Of a DNA stretch of 64,000 nucleotides, positions 25,833-34,804 are shown piece after piece. The translations under genes and the position numbers were made by a program. A model generated the notes under the pieces. The model did not search any database, was not told where the DNA came from, and saw only the letters and a program-made list of their open reading frames with translations. How positions within the stretch are numbered: the first letter of the stretch is position 1; the number at the start of each line of letters is the position of its first letter. The stretch spans positions 62,001-126,000 of the forward strand of contig VGMY01000003.1 in assembly GCA_016866255.1 (NCBI GenBank). Reading direction: 5' to 3'. The DNA comes from Bacteroidota bacterium (GTDB lineage: Bacteria; Bacteroidota; Bacteroidia; Flavobacteriales_D; Crocinitomicaceae).

Positions 25833-28277
25833 ATGAAACCAATAATTACCTTTCTATTTTTATTTACCGCCTTAATTACTTTTGGTCAAACACAAAATGT
25901 TCGAGGCAAAGTCATGGATTCCGAAACCAACTTTCCACTATCCGGAGCAAAAGTAGAAATCGATTTAAAGAACGAAAACGGGACTAACTACCGTGCCGTA
26001 ACTGATGCTGAAGGAGCTTTCAGCATAGCATCAGTTCCCGTCGGTAAATACAATCTCATCACAAAATATATTCAATACGAAGCGAAAACGCAAACCATCG
26101 AGGTGAGTTCAGGAAAAGAATTAATTCTTAGCATTCTGCTGCAAGAAATGGTCACAAACAAAGAAGAAGTGGTAGTAACCGGCCGTAAAAAGGGGGAAAT
26201 CATCAACGAATTGGCCGTTCTTTCAGCCCAACAGTTCTCCGTGGAAGAAACAAATCGATATCCAGGATCTCGTATGGACCCGGCTCGAATGGCCTCTAAC
26301 TTTGCAGGGGTGCAAGGTGCCGACGACTCAAGAAACGATATTGTGATTCGAGGAAATAGTCCGTTAGGGGTTATTTGGAGAGTTGAAGGCATTGATATCC
26401 CAAACCCCAATCACTTTGCAATCGCCGGGAGTTCAGGTGGGCCTGTATCCGTATTAAACAACAAAATTCTGGGAAATTCAGACTTCATGATGAGTGCCTT
26501 TCCTGCGGAATACGGCAACAGTGTTTCGGGTGTCTTTGACCTGAAACTTAGAAACGGGAATGACCAAAGGCATGAGTTTACAGGTCAATTCGGATTATTT
26601 GGAACTGAATTTTTAGCGGAAGGCCCTCTCAATAAGAAAGGTACAGCCAGTTTCTTAATGATGGGCAGGTATTCAACGCTTTCGTTATTCGAAGTATTAG
26701 GATTACAATTAGGAACGGATGCTATACCAACCTACGGAGATGTTGCCTTTAAGTTCAATTTTAAATTACGAAAAGGAGGGAATCTCTCCCTTTGGGGAAT
26801 GGGCGGAAAAAGTAAAATTGCCATTGAGATTTCAAAGAACACAGAATATACGACCGATTTATACGGAGATGGAGACCGAGACCAATATTTTGGCACCTCG
26901 ATGGGGGTAGCCGGGTTAAATTATAAAAAATCCATTAACGAAAAAACCTTCATCAGCAGCACTTTAGCGCTTTCACAAGAAGTTCAAAACTCAAACCATG
27001 TTTATCTTCAAAGGAGTTTAAATACCGTTGGAGGAGATACCAGCATTCAAATTGATACCCTTTACCCAATGATGGCTTATCGATTTAACATTCGAAAATT
27101 GTCGAGTTATACCGCCTTGAATCGAAAATTCAACAAACAACATTTGCTAAAATTTGGGTACAATGCCGATGTCCTGATGATTAACATGATTGATTCGGCA
27201 CTCGCTGATTTAGACGTTCCGGATCAATATTTTACCCGTTGGAACTTCCAAGGAGTTGCCTTTTTATTGCAGCCTTTTATCCAATGGAAATGGCGCATTT
27301 CGGATCAAACAGACTTTACTGCTGGTCTGCATAGCCAATATTTTTCTTTCGGAAATAGTTTTAGCCCTGCCGAATTGAGGCTTGGTTGGAAGCACAAAAT
27401 GAGTGGCAATCAATCCGTTTTTGCTGGCGCAGGAATGCACAGTCAAGCTCAGCCTGTTTACACTTATGTCGATGAACGTAAACAATCCGGAGTATACCAC
27501 AACAAGAACATGGACTTTACAAAAAGCATCCATAGCGGCATGGGTTACGAAAAATTTTTCAGTAAAGGATTCAGTGTGCGAACTGAAGCCTATTATCAGT
27601 ACCTGTACAACATCCCTGTTACTATCGTTCCAAGCGCGTTTTCAATGATCAATATGGGAAGTGGATTCGCTCGGATTTTTGCAGACTCGCTTCAAAATAC
27701 GGGAACCGGTGTCAACTATGGACTGGAGTTAACGGTTCAAAAGTACTTTGATAAAGATTTCTTCTTTCTCTTCTCAGGAACTATTTACGATTCCAAATAT
27801 ACTGGAAGCGACGGAGTAAAAAGAAACACTTCATATAACGGGCTTTACGTAACGAACTTATTAGCCGGAAAAGAATTTAAACTTGGCAAAAAAAATATTA
27901 TCGGGCTTGGAACAAAAGTGACTGCGGCCGGGGGAAAACGTTATGGGCTGGTAGACGTAACAAAAACCATCGACGAAAAGGAGTTAATTTACCGCGACTC
28001 CATATTCAACGAACTCCAATTCCGAGATTATTTTCGCCTGGATTTTAAAATTTCATGGAGAAAGAATGCCAGGGTCGTTTCCCATGAATTCGGCTTAGAT
28101 CTTGTGAACGTTTTAAGCACCAAAAACCTCCTCAGTTTAGCTTACGCTCCATCCTTAGACCCAAACGTGATCAATGATCCTAATTATCAACCTACAGCTG
28201 AAAAAACACAGCTCGGGTTTTTGCCCATTTTCTATTACAAAATAGATTTTCGAGCAGGAAGAAATTTGAAAAATTAA
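25833..28277 (+). CDS. TonB-dependent outer-membrane receptor
   Basis: 814 residues from ATG 25833; longer readings add 38 residues that do not resemble a signal peptide. Signal peptide to FGQ, then a carboxypeptidase-regulatory-like fold (VRGKVMDSETNFPLSGAKV), a plug with GVQGADDSRNDIVIRG and a 22-strand-type beta barrel rich in aromatic turns. Takes up a ligand by TonB energy. It is not SusC-type: shorter, and with no SusD partner nearby. The ligand is unknown. Its end overlaps by 4 bases a convergent outer-membrane protein gene. Confidence 0.9.
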   Translation: MKPIITFLFLFTALITFGQTQNVRGKVMDSETNFPLSGAKVEIDLKNENGTNYRAVTDAEGAFSIASVPVGKYNLITKYIQYEAKTQTIEVSSGKELILSILLQEMVTNKEEVVVTGRKKGEIINELAVLSAQQFSVEETNRYPGSRMDPARMASNFAGVQGADDSRNDIVIRGNSPLGVIWRVEGIDIPNPNHFAIAGSSGGPVSVLNNKILGNSDFMMSAFPAEYGNSVSGVFDLKLRNGNDQRHEFTGQFGLFGTEFLAEGPLNKKGTASFLMMGRYSTLSLFEVLGLQLGTDAIPTYGDVAFKFNFKLRKGGNLSLWGMGGKSKIAIEISKNTEYTTDLYGDGDRDQYFGTSMGVAGLNYKKSINEKTFISSTLALSQEVQNSNHVYLQRSLNTVGGDTSIQIDTLYPMMAYRFNIRKLSSYTALNRKFNKQHLLKFGYNADVLMINMIDSALADLDVPDQYFTRWNFQGVAFLLQPFIQWKWRISDQTDFTAGLHSQYFSFGNSFSPAELRLGWKHKMSGNQSVFAGAGMHSQAQPVYTYVDERKQSGVYHNKNMDFTKSIHSGMGYEKFFSKGFSVRTEAYYQYLYNIPVTIVPSAFSMINMGSGFARIFADSLQNTGTGVNYGLELTVQKYFDKDFFFLFSGTIYDSKYTGSDGVKRNTSYNGLYVTNLLAGKEFKLGKKNIIGLGTKVTAAGGKRYGLVDVTKTIDEKELIYRDSIFNELQFRDYFRLDFKISWRKNARVVSHEFGLDLVNVLSTKNLLSLAYAPSLDPNVINDPNYQPTAEKTQLGFLPIFYYKIDFRAGRNLKN

Positions 28278-29107
28278 AAATGCGGACAATCGCAATTTTT
28301 CTTTTTTCCTGGAAAAAAAATAGTCCCAACACTTATTGAAGCTTGGCCGAACCAAAGGTTTTGTTGGGCTTTTTGGTTAGACTCCGTTAAACTCAACCGA
28401 AGGTTTTTGTGAACCATCAACCCTCCGGTTAGGGAGGACATCAGATAAAATACGCCAAAAAACTCGAGCCTCATGCCCAAATTCAATCCCCCTGCCATTC
28501 CTGAAAGACTGGCTATGTCTTCTTGAATAGCAGAACCGAAATTGACGGAATAGCTCGATTGAAGAAATCCCAAACCTATTCCGTAACTAGCCACTGCAGC
28601 AAAGGAATGGTTTTTATAGTGAACTAAGGGCCGTAATCGTTGAAAATTCAACGAAATAAGGCGAATGTTCTGCATATTGATTCCAAAACCTACAGTGTCC
28701 ATGTCAACAGGGGTATTTAGATAGTTGCCGGATAAACCTCCAAGTTGATCATAAAAGGGAGCTACGGTTCCTGATACCTGGAGGACTTGCTTGGCAAGTA
28801 GGTACTTAAAATTATCCACCTCAAGCATTATTTGAAAATTTTTCCGAATATTCCATCCAAGACCAAGTTTAAAAGGGCTTGTTAGATACCTTGAAAATGT
28901 CCATTTCTCCTTAATAGGATCAAACTGTGCGTGGTTCAACGTAAGGTCAAATTCGTTTCCTTGCAGCGTAAAACGTGAAGGTAAAAACCGGTTAAAAGAA
29001 TGCCCTGCGTGAGCGGAAATTACATTTTTAGCTGTTGAAGAAATCCTATAAGACTGCGAAAACAGGGTGCTGCTGAACAAGAGAAACGCCACGATGATTC
29101 TTCTCAT
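28274..29107 (-). CDS. Predicted outer-membrane protein with Cys-rich C-terminal tail
   Basis: 277 residues. Signal peptide 1-17, then alternating aromatic/polar beta strands typical of a barrel. The last residues read KKKNCDCPHF, a charged Cys-x-Cys tail after the final strand. It overlaps the lipoprotein gene upstream by 4 bases (ATGA), so the two proteins are made together and probably act together in the outer membrane. Function unknown. Confidence 0.7.
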   Translation of the reverse strand: MRRIIVAFLLFSSTLFSQSYRISSTAKNVISAHAGHSFNRFLPSRFTLQGNEFDLTLNHAQFDPIKEKWTFSRYLTSPFKLGLGWNIRKNFQIMLEVDNFKYLLAKQVLQVSGTVAPFYDQLGGLSGNYLNTPVDMDTVGFGINMQNIRLISLNFQRLRPLVHYKNHSFAAVASYGIGLGFLQSSYSVNFGSAIQEDIASLSGMAGGLNLGMRLEFFGVFYLMSSLTGGLMVHKNLRLSLTESNQKAQQNLWFGQASISVGTIFFPGKKKNCDCPHF

Positions 29108-29793
29108 CTACCCATTACGTTAAGCCAAGTTTCCTGAGACATGATCTGTTCTAATTTAAAGTGAACTTTGTTGTTGGTTCCTTTCCACTCTACCAACCCT
29201 ATGCCTTCTGCGTAATAGGAATTTGAGTTCTCTGTTAAACTCTTCTCACTTTTCAAAAAAGGGTTAATTAAGGTGAAGCGATTGCTGTCAACCATCAACA
29301 TACACGGTGTATCCTCGCCCAAAACCTCGAGGCGAACACTGCTTTTCAAAATAGACCGCTTCATTTCCCGTAGGATAAGAGTGGAATCCATCACCCCTTC
29401 AAATTTTGAAGCAAACCAAGTTCGGCTGTTTTTCTCCCACGGAAAATACGTTGTTTTATACAGCGTTGCCTTGGTCTTTTTCTGGTCTCGATTAACAACC
29501 ATATGATCCTGAACATCTAAGGAATCTACATTAAAATTAAGCGCTTCAAGAATTCTTCCGTCAGAAGCATAACGTTCAACAATTAGGTGTTTGCCGGCAG
29601 CATCCTGAACGCAATATACCCGATGAAACTGTTCCTCTAGGCCTCCAATCACGTCCCGATAAACGTAAATTTTAGGAGTTTCCAATACGGGATAAAAATA
29701 TTGCGCATAGGGGTGCGAGCTTTCCTTCATATTTTGGCCACAGCCCGAGACCAATAATGCCAATAACGACAAAACCATTATTTTTCTATACAT
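29104..29793 (-). CDS. Lipoprotein of unknown function
   Basis: 229 residues with lipobox VSGC (Cys 18). The mature part is a mixed alpha/beta domain with no family I can name; a conserved-looking Tyr/Arg-rich block (IYVYRDVIGGLEEQFHRVY) follows a short linker. It overlaps both neighbours by 4 to 8 bases, linking it to the RluB-like gene before and the outer-membrane protein after. Likely an outer-membrane lipoprotein partner of the latter. Confidence 0.7.
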   Translation of the reverse strand: MYRKIMVLSLLALLVSGCGQNMKESSHPYAQYFYPVLETPKIYVYRDVIGGLEEQFHRVYCVQDAAGKHLIVERYASDGRILEALNFNVDSLDVQDHMVVNRDQKKTKATLYKTTYFPWEKNSRTWFASKFEGVMDSTLILREMKRSILKSSVRLEVLGEDTPCMLMVDSNRFTLINPFLKSEKSLTENSNSYYAEGIGLVEWKGTNNKVHFKLEQIMSQETWLNVMGR

Positions 29794-30649
29794 TTTTCGT
29801 CATTCTTAAAAACGAAACCTCCGCCTCGGACAAATGCCGAAACATCCCTCTTGGTAAATCTTTTTTGGTTAACCCAGCGAACACAACACGGTCCAATTTC
29901 ACCACGCTATATCCCAAAGATTCAAACATTCGTCGAACAATTCTGTTCTTTCCCGAATGGATTTCAATGCCTACTTCTCGCGAATTACCTCCTTCAGTGA
30001 AGGAAGCTTTATCAGCCCTAGATTTTCCATCCTCCAAATCAACCCCGCGCAACAATTTTTCTAAGTCTTCCGATTTCACGGGCTTATTCAGCTCGACGTG
30101 GTAGATTTTCCGCGCTTGGTATCTGGGATGCGTTAGCTTTTTGGCTAAATCTCCGTCGTTCGTGAATAACAACAGCCCTGTGGTCTCTCGATCCAATCTG
30201 CCGACAGGATAAATCCTTTCTCTGCATGCCGTACGCACTAAACTCATAACGGTTTTTCGGCCTTGGGGATCGTCCATGGTGGTAATAAATCCTTTGGGTT
30301 TATTAAGTAATACGTATCTTTTTTTCTCCGCATTGATCGTTTCGCCGTTGCATTGAATGACATCCGTTGGCGCAATTTTATACCCGAGCTCCGTGATAAT
30401 TTTACCGTTTACCGTAATAACCCCTGTTTGCATTAAAACATCCGCTTCGCGACGTGAACATAACCCTGCGTTTGATAAATACTTATTCAGACGAATTGCC
30501 TCTTCATTAAAACTGGGAAGGGGGTCTCCTTTCTTAACTTTAACCTTGAAATCGATATATTTCCGCTTGTCCCTGGGTTTAGGCTCTTTTGATTTGTTTT
30601 CAGCGCCTTTAGAAGGGTCTGTTTTACCTCTTCGATTGTGTGTGTTCAT
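29786..30649 (-). CDS. RluB/RsuA-family pseudouridine synthase
   Basis: 287 residues from ATG 30649; a TTG 18 bases upstream overlaps the promoter box. A basic, low-complexity N-terminal extension (about 1-45) precedes an S4 RNA-binding domain (LNKYLSNAGLCSRREAD) and a catalytic domain with YPVGRLDRETTGLLLFTNDG, the Asp in GRLD being the nucleophile. Converts uridine to pseudouridine in 23S rRNA (RluB/E/F group). The Lys/Arg-rich extension is common in this phylum. Confidence 0.92.
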   Translation of the reverse strand: MNTHNRRGKTDPSKGAENKSKEPKPRDKRKYIDFKVKVKKGDPLPSFNEEAIRLNKYLSNAGLCSRREADVLMQTGVITVNGKIITELGYKIAPTDVIQCNGETINAEKKRYVLLNKPKGFITTMDDPQGRKTVMSLVRTACRERIYPVGRLDRETTGLLLFTNDGDLAKKLTHPRYQARKIYHVELNKPVKSEDLEKLLRGVDLEDGKSRADKASFTEGGNSREVGIEIHSGKNRIVRRMFESLGYSVVKLDRVVFAGLTKKDLPRGMFRHLSEAEVSFLRMTKNV

Positions 30650-30664
30650 CACGAGCAGTTTGTA

Positions 30665-30672
30665 CAAAGGTA
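30665..30672 (-). promoter_or_regulatory. -7 box TACCTTTG for the pseudouridine synthase operon
   Basis: Exact TAnnTTTG on the minus strand, 15 bases before the ATG at 30649, in the gap after yraN. Confidence 0.6.
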
Positions 30673-30688
30673 CATTAATAAACTTTGC

Positions 30689-31042
30689 TTAAAAAGCGGG
30701 AAAAGCATCTTGCACATGTTGTATCACTACATCGTTCTGATGTTGCACCACGCTTATGGCATCCATCCGGACCTCAACCGGGACTGGCCAAGAACGCACA
30801 TAAAAATTAATGGCTTTAATTAACAACCGTTGTTTTGTTTTGGTAATAGCGCGAAAAGGTTCCTCTAACTGCTTGCCGGTTCGCGTTTTCACCTCCACCG
30901 CAACCACCCAATTTCCCGTTTGCGCAATGAGGTCAATTTCTGCCTTTTGATGGCGATAATTTCGTGCAAGTATGGTATAGCCTTTGTTAATTAAATAATT
31001 TGCCGCTTGTTCTTCTCCCCACTTTCCCGTTTCCAGCATCAA
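30689..31042 (-). CDS. UPF0102 (YraN-type) endonuclease-fold protein
   Basis: 117 residues. The family pattern is present: G-x-x-GEEQAANYLINKGYTILARNYR, an acidic EIDLI and VAVEVKTR, matching the PD-(D/E)xK nuclease core (Asp in EIDLIA, Glu-x-Lys in VEVKTR). Family function is still undefined, probably DNA processing. It starts 3 bases after the stop of the T9SS protein gene upstream. Confidence 0.93.
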   Translation of the reverse strand: MMLETGKWGEEQAANYLINKGYTILARNYRHQKAEIDLIAQTGNWVVAVEVKTRTGKQLEEPFRAITKTKQRLLIKAINFYVRSWPVPVEVRMDAISVVQHQNDVVIQHVQDAFPAF

Positions 31043-31045
31043 GAA

Positions 31046-33295
31046 CTAGCGTATCAAATGAAAAAATCCGTGACCTTGTACCTCTGCTCCTGAAACGCCC
31101 GTTGCTTTGTAGGTATAGGTGTAGATACCTTCGCACGCTTCTCTATTTCCGACGGTTCCATCCCATTTTGGGGCTGAAACGAGCACATCGTTGCTGCTGC
31201 CCGAATATAGCATGGAACCCCATCGGTTGAAAACAAAAAGTTCAATCGAAATAACATTCACATAGTCTAATTCGAAAAAATCATTGATGCCGTTACCGTC
31301 AGGTGTAATAATATTGGGTGCCTCTACTTCTGGATAAGGATACGTGCACATTGAGGCCACGTTAACATTCGCATTTGGGTTGTAATTCAACGCTTCGGCA
31401 TCTGCACAATCACAAACATTTACCAAAATGAATAGCGATTGGGTATCTTGGCAATTGGCGCCTTGCGAGGCGGTCAATACAACGGTGTAACCGGTAGGTA
31501 TATCGGTGGTATAAACCGCATTCTGAGGGGCTAATGTGGGCAAAGTTGCCGTTTGACCGTTGCCAAAATCCCACGAATAATTATTGGCATTGCTGCTGTT
31601 GTTGGTAAAGGAAACGTTCAAGGGGGAACAACCCGTTCCCGGGTTGGCCGTAAAGGCCGCAACGGGAGCGTTAATCGTAGTTACAAGAATGCTATCCGAA
31701 GCACTGCAAACTTGATCCGTAATCGTTAGCTGATACCACCCTCCGGACAAATTTTGCAAGGTTTGGCCATTTTGCCCATTCGACCAAGTGTAAGTTACAT
31801 TGCCCGTGGTGCCGGAAACAAAGGCAAAAACCGTTCCGCTTGGAATACAGGTGGCAGGCGTCATGGCAATACTATCTATTGATATGGTTTGATTTACCGT
31901 TACCGTAGCCGTATCGGTTTGCGAAAAATTGCATTGGTCTACCGCGGTCACCAAATACTGTACAACCCCGTTCTGAGTGGCGTAAATCGTTACAGAGTCG
32001 TTCGAAGAAAGGGGCGCACCTGAAAGGGTTGTCCAACTAAAATCGTACGGAGCGTAGCCTCCTGAAGCACTTGCCGTGAGTAAGACGCTATCGGGGAAAC
32101 ACTGAACGAGCGGGTCACTTTCCAAAATATTTATGATCGGTCCGTCTCCAAGATAGATGGTCCCTTGGGAGGTTACCGTATCTCCGCAGGGGTTTACAAT
32201 AGAAACGGTAATGGTAACCGATTCAAATCCTTCGTTTAAACCGTCTTGGGTAGGATTTAAGTTCAAGATAACCGTATCCTGGCCTGGTAAAAACACAATC
32301 GGATTCACCATATTGTTATAATCCACTCCTTGAACGGCTGAACCTGAAATGGCATAACTAATGATGAGTGTATCGTTGGATTGAGCCTCTGGACGGGTAA
32401 AAATAAAATCAGCATAAGTACAACCCTCAACAATGACGGTATCTCCAGATACCGTTGCCACCGCTACACTTACGGCCGCGGATGAAAATGATCCCGCTTC
32501 AAGGAAAACCCCGGAATCATAAGCCTGATCAAACACATTGGCAATAGCAAATTTGATATGGTAGGATTGATTGCACTGCACTGAGGCCGAGGCGGTTAAT
32601 TTTACGGTCGTACCGTCGTATTCAACAGCGTCTCCATAGGTGTCTTGAGGGAACTCGTTAAATACATAGTATTGCGTATTGGTTACCCAATTCACATTGT
32701 TGATCGTTACGGGGATTCCTCCTGGAATAACCGCTATATTATCACCTCCGTTAGGATATCCAGGCAAAGCATAAGGCCCTGAAATCCCTGGCCCCCACAA
32801 AAATATACCAAAAGCATCGTTGAAGTTTGAGGGAGAGAATTCGGTGTATTCATCTGAACCAAACATGTAGTTGAAAATGAGGGTGTCTCCAGCAGGAATA
32901 AAGTCGAATTCCAAAACAACACCATTGGTAATATTACCATTGGCAATGGCATTCAATTCAGGATCTGTGTTTACTAGTTGGGAGTTTCCAGGATTGGTTG
33001 CGCTACCGCTTGTATTCGGCCCCATCGCGCCCATTGCGTCTCCGGTAGTTAACACCATTCCACTGGTCATAGGAAAAGCAACGTTAGCGTTAGTGAAATA
33101 TGCAATGTTTCCAAATGGGGTATTAGCAAGACCGGGAACCCCGTTAATTGTAATGTTGGAAGCCACAACACCCGCGCCTAACAACACATTGCTCACCAAT
33201 TGTTGGGGTGTTTGAGTTGGAGAAACGTTAATGGGCTGGGCTAGAACTGAAAAATTGAGAAAAGTGACAAAAAATAAAATAAGGCATTTTTTCAT
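31046..33295 (-). CDS. T9SS type B protein with choice-of-anchor L and PKD domains
   Basis: 749 residues. Signal peptide 1-19; a choice-of-anchor L domain (about 28-275) with MTSGMVLTTGD and FDFIPAGDTLIFNYMFGSDEY; Calx-beta-like and SprB-like repeats; a PKD domain (about 545-620, with SWDFGNGQTAT); a small CDCADAEALNYNPNA...C motif; and the CHU_C C-terminal domain (about 660-749, LFVFNRWGS, KWDGT) for type IX export. A large surface adhesin, similar in build to gliding-associated proteins. Heads a minus-strand transcript with yraN. Confidence 0.9.
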   Translation of the reverse strand: MKKCLILFFVTFLNFSVLAQPINVSPTQTPQQLVSNVLLGAGVVASNITINGVPGLANTPFGNIAYFTNANVAFPMTSGMVLTTGDAMGAMGPNTSGSATNPGNSQLVNTDPELNAIANGNITNGVVLEFDFIPAGDTLIFNYMFGSDEYTEFSPSNFNDAFGIFLWGPGISGPYALPGYPNGGDNIAVIPGGIPVTINNVNWVTNTQYYVFNEFPQDTYGDAVEYDGTTVKLTASASVQCNQSYHIKFAIANVFDQAYDSGVFLEAGSFSSAAVSVAVATVSGDTVIVEGCTYADFIFTRPEAQSNDTLIISYAISGSAVQGVDYNNMVNPIVFLPGQDTVILNLNPTQDGLNEGFESVTITVSIVNPCGDTVTSQGTIYLGDGPIINILESDPLVQCFPDSVLLTASASGGYAPYDFSWTTLSGAPLSSNDSVTIYATQNGVVQYLVTAVDQCNFSQTDTATVTVNQTISIDSIAMTPATCIPSGTVFAFVSGTTGNVTYTWSNGQNGQTLQNLSGGWYQLTITDQVCSASDSILVTTINAPVAAFTANPGTGCSPLNVSFTNNSSNANNYSWDFGNGQTATLPTLAPQNAVYTTDIPTGYTVVLTASQGANCQDTQSLFILVNVCDCADAEALNYNPNANVNVASMCTYPYPEVEAPNIITPDGNGINDFFELDYVNVISIELFVFNRWGSMLYSGSSNDVLVSAPKWDGTVGNREACEGIYTYTYKATGVSGAEVQGHGFFHLIR

Positions 33296-33409
33296 GCAAG
33301 AAAATTTAGGTTAGGACTGAATACCCAAACCAAAAGTTGCATCGTGAAGCAGGTTTGAGGTTTGATAAATTTATGCTAAATTCGGTGAAAAACCAATTTC
33401 CGTTGCCTC

Positions 33410-34801
33410 ATGTACAAAACACAAGATTACCTTCAGCAACACTTAGAGCGATTTACCCACGAATTATTAGAACTGCTGCGAATCCCATCCGTCTCCGCTG
33501 ACCCTGCCTATCAAAAAGAAGTACTTCATTGCGCAGAAGCAGTAGCCAAACATCTAGAGAAAATTGGCATGAATCACGTTGAAATTATTGCCACAAAAGG
33601 ACATCCGATTGTTTTTGGACAAAAAATCATTGACCCGAAACTTCCTACCGTATTAGTCTACGGCCACTACGATGTTCAGCCTGCCGACCCCATGGATTTA
33701 TGGCATAGTCCTCCATTTGAGCCGCTAATTAAACCCACGGAAATTCATCCTGAAGGGGCCATTTTTGCGCGCGGTGCTTGCGACGACAAAGGACAGTTTT
33801 TTATGCACGTTAAAGCGGTAGAATCGATGTTAGCCTGTGACGAACTTCCCTGCAACGTCAAATTCATGATTGAAGGGGAGGAAGAAATCGGAAGTGAAAA
33901 TTTAGGCCTTTTCGTTAAGGAACATAAAACCCAATTATCGGCAGATATCATTCTAGTTTCAGATACGGGAATGCTGGCCAACGATGTTCCTTCTGTTACC
34001 ACTGGATTAAGGGGATTGAGCTATGTAGAAGTACAAGTGACGGGCCCTAACCGTGATTTACATTCCGGTTTGTACGGAGGCTGTGTTAAAAACCCCATTA
34101 ACGCGCTTTGCGATATGATCGCGTCCTTGCATGATGAACAAGGAAAAATAACGGTGGAAGGTTTTTATGACAGCGTGCTCGAAATTTCTCGTGCCGATCG
34201 AGATGCCATGGCCAAGGCTCCCTTCTCGGAGAAAGCCTATAAAAAAGCGCTTGACATCGAAGAAACCTTTGGCGAGGCAGGGTACACGACTCCTGAAAGG
34301 GGTTCCATCCGTCCAACCTTGGACGTGAACGGTATTTGGGGTGGTTATACGGGAGAAGGAGCAAAAACGGTCATTGCTTCGCAGGCTTTTGCGAAAATTT
34401 CCATGCGCTTAGTCCCTAACCAAGACCCGGAGGAAATTACCCAACTTTTTCAGCGGCACTTTAAAAAAATCGCGCCTGTTGGAGTTCGAGTCAAGGTGAC
34501 GCCACATCACGGAGGGCAACCTGCCGTGACCCCCTTGGACTCGATGGGATACAAGGCCGCAGCTATGGCCTATGAATCAACGTTCGGAAAAGCGGCAATT
34601 CCTGTTCGAAGCGGGGGTAGCATTCCTATTGTTGCTATGTTTGAACAAGAACTTGGGTTGAAAACGATCCTTATGGGATTTGGCTTGGACAGCGATGCCA
34701 TTCACTCACCCAATGAGCATTATGGATTGTACAATTATCGCATGGGAATAAAAACGATTCCTTACTTTTACAAGCACTTTGTTGAATTAAGTAAATCCTA
34801 A
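33410..34801 (+). CDS. M20-family metallodipeptidase
   Basis: 463 residues. Metal ligands visible: YGHYDVQP (His 86), ARGACDDKGQF (Asp 125), EGEEEIGS (Glu 157/158, catalytic base and ligand), SDTG (Asp 185), and a C-terminal His in SDAIHSPNEH. A dimerisation lid occupies the middle. Cleaves dipeptides in the cytoplasm; the exact specificity (carnosinase-like or CNDP-like) cannot be set. PolA follows 3 bases after its stop. Confidence 0.92.
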   Translation: MYKTQDYLQQHLERFTHELLELLRIPSVSADPAYQKEVLHCAEAVAKHLEKIGMNHVEIIATKGHPIVFGQKIIDPKLPTVLVYGHYDVQPADPMDLWHSPPFEPLIKPTEIHPEGAIFARGACDDKGQFFMHVKAVESMLACDELPCNVKFMIEGEEEIGSENLGLFVKEHKTQLSADIILVSDTGMLANDVPSVTTGLRGLSYVEVQVTGPNRDLHSGLYGGCVKNPINALCDMIASLHDEQGKITVEGFYDSVLEISRADRDAMAKAPFSEKAYKKALDIEETFGEAGYTTPERGSIRPTLDVNGIWGGYTGEGAKTVIASQAFAKISMRLVPNQDPEEITQLFQRHFKKIAPVGVRVKVTPHHGGQPAVTPLDSMGYKAAAMAYESTFGKAAIPVRSGGSIPIVAMFEQELGLKTILMGFGLDSDAIHSPNEHYGLYNYRMGIKTIPYFYKHFVELSKS

Positions 34802-34804
34802 GTT

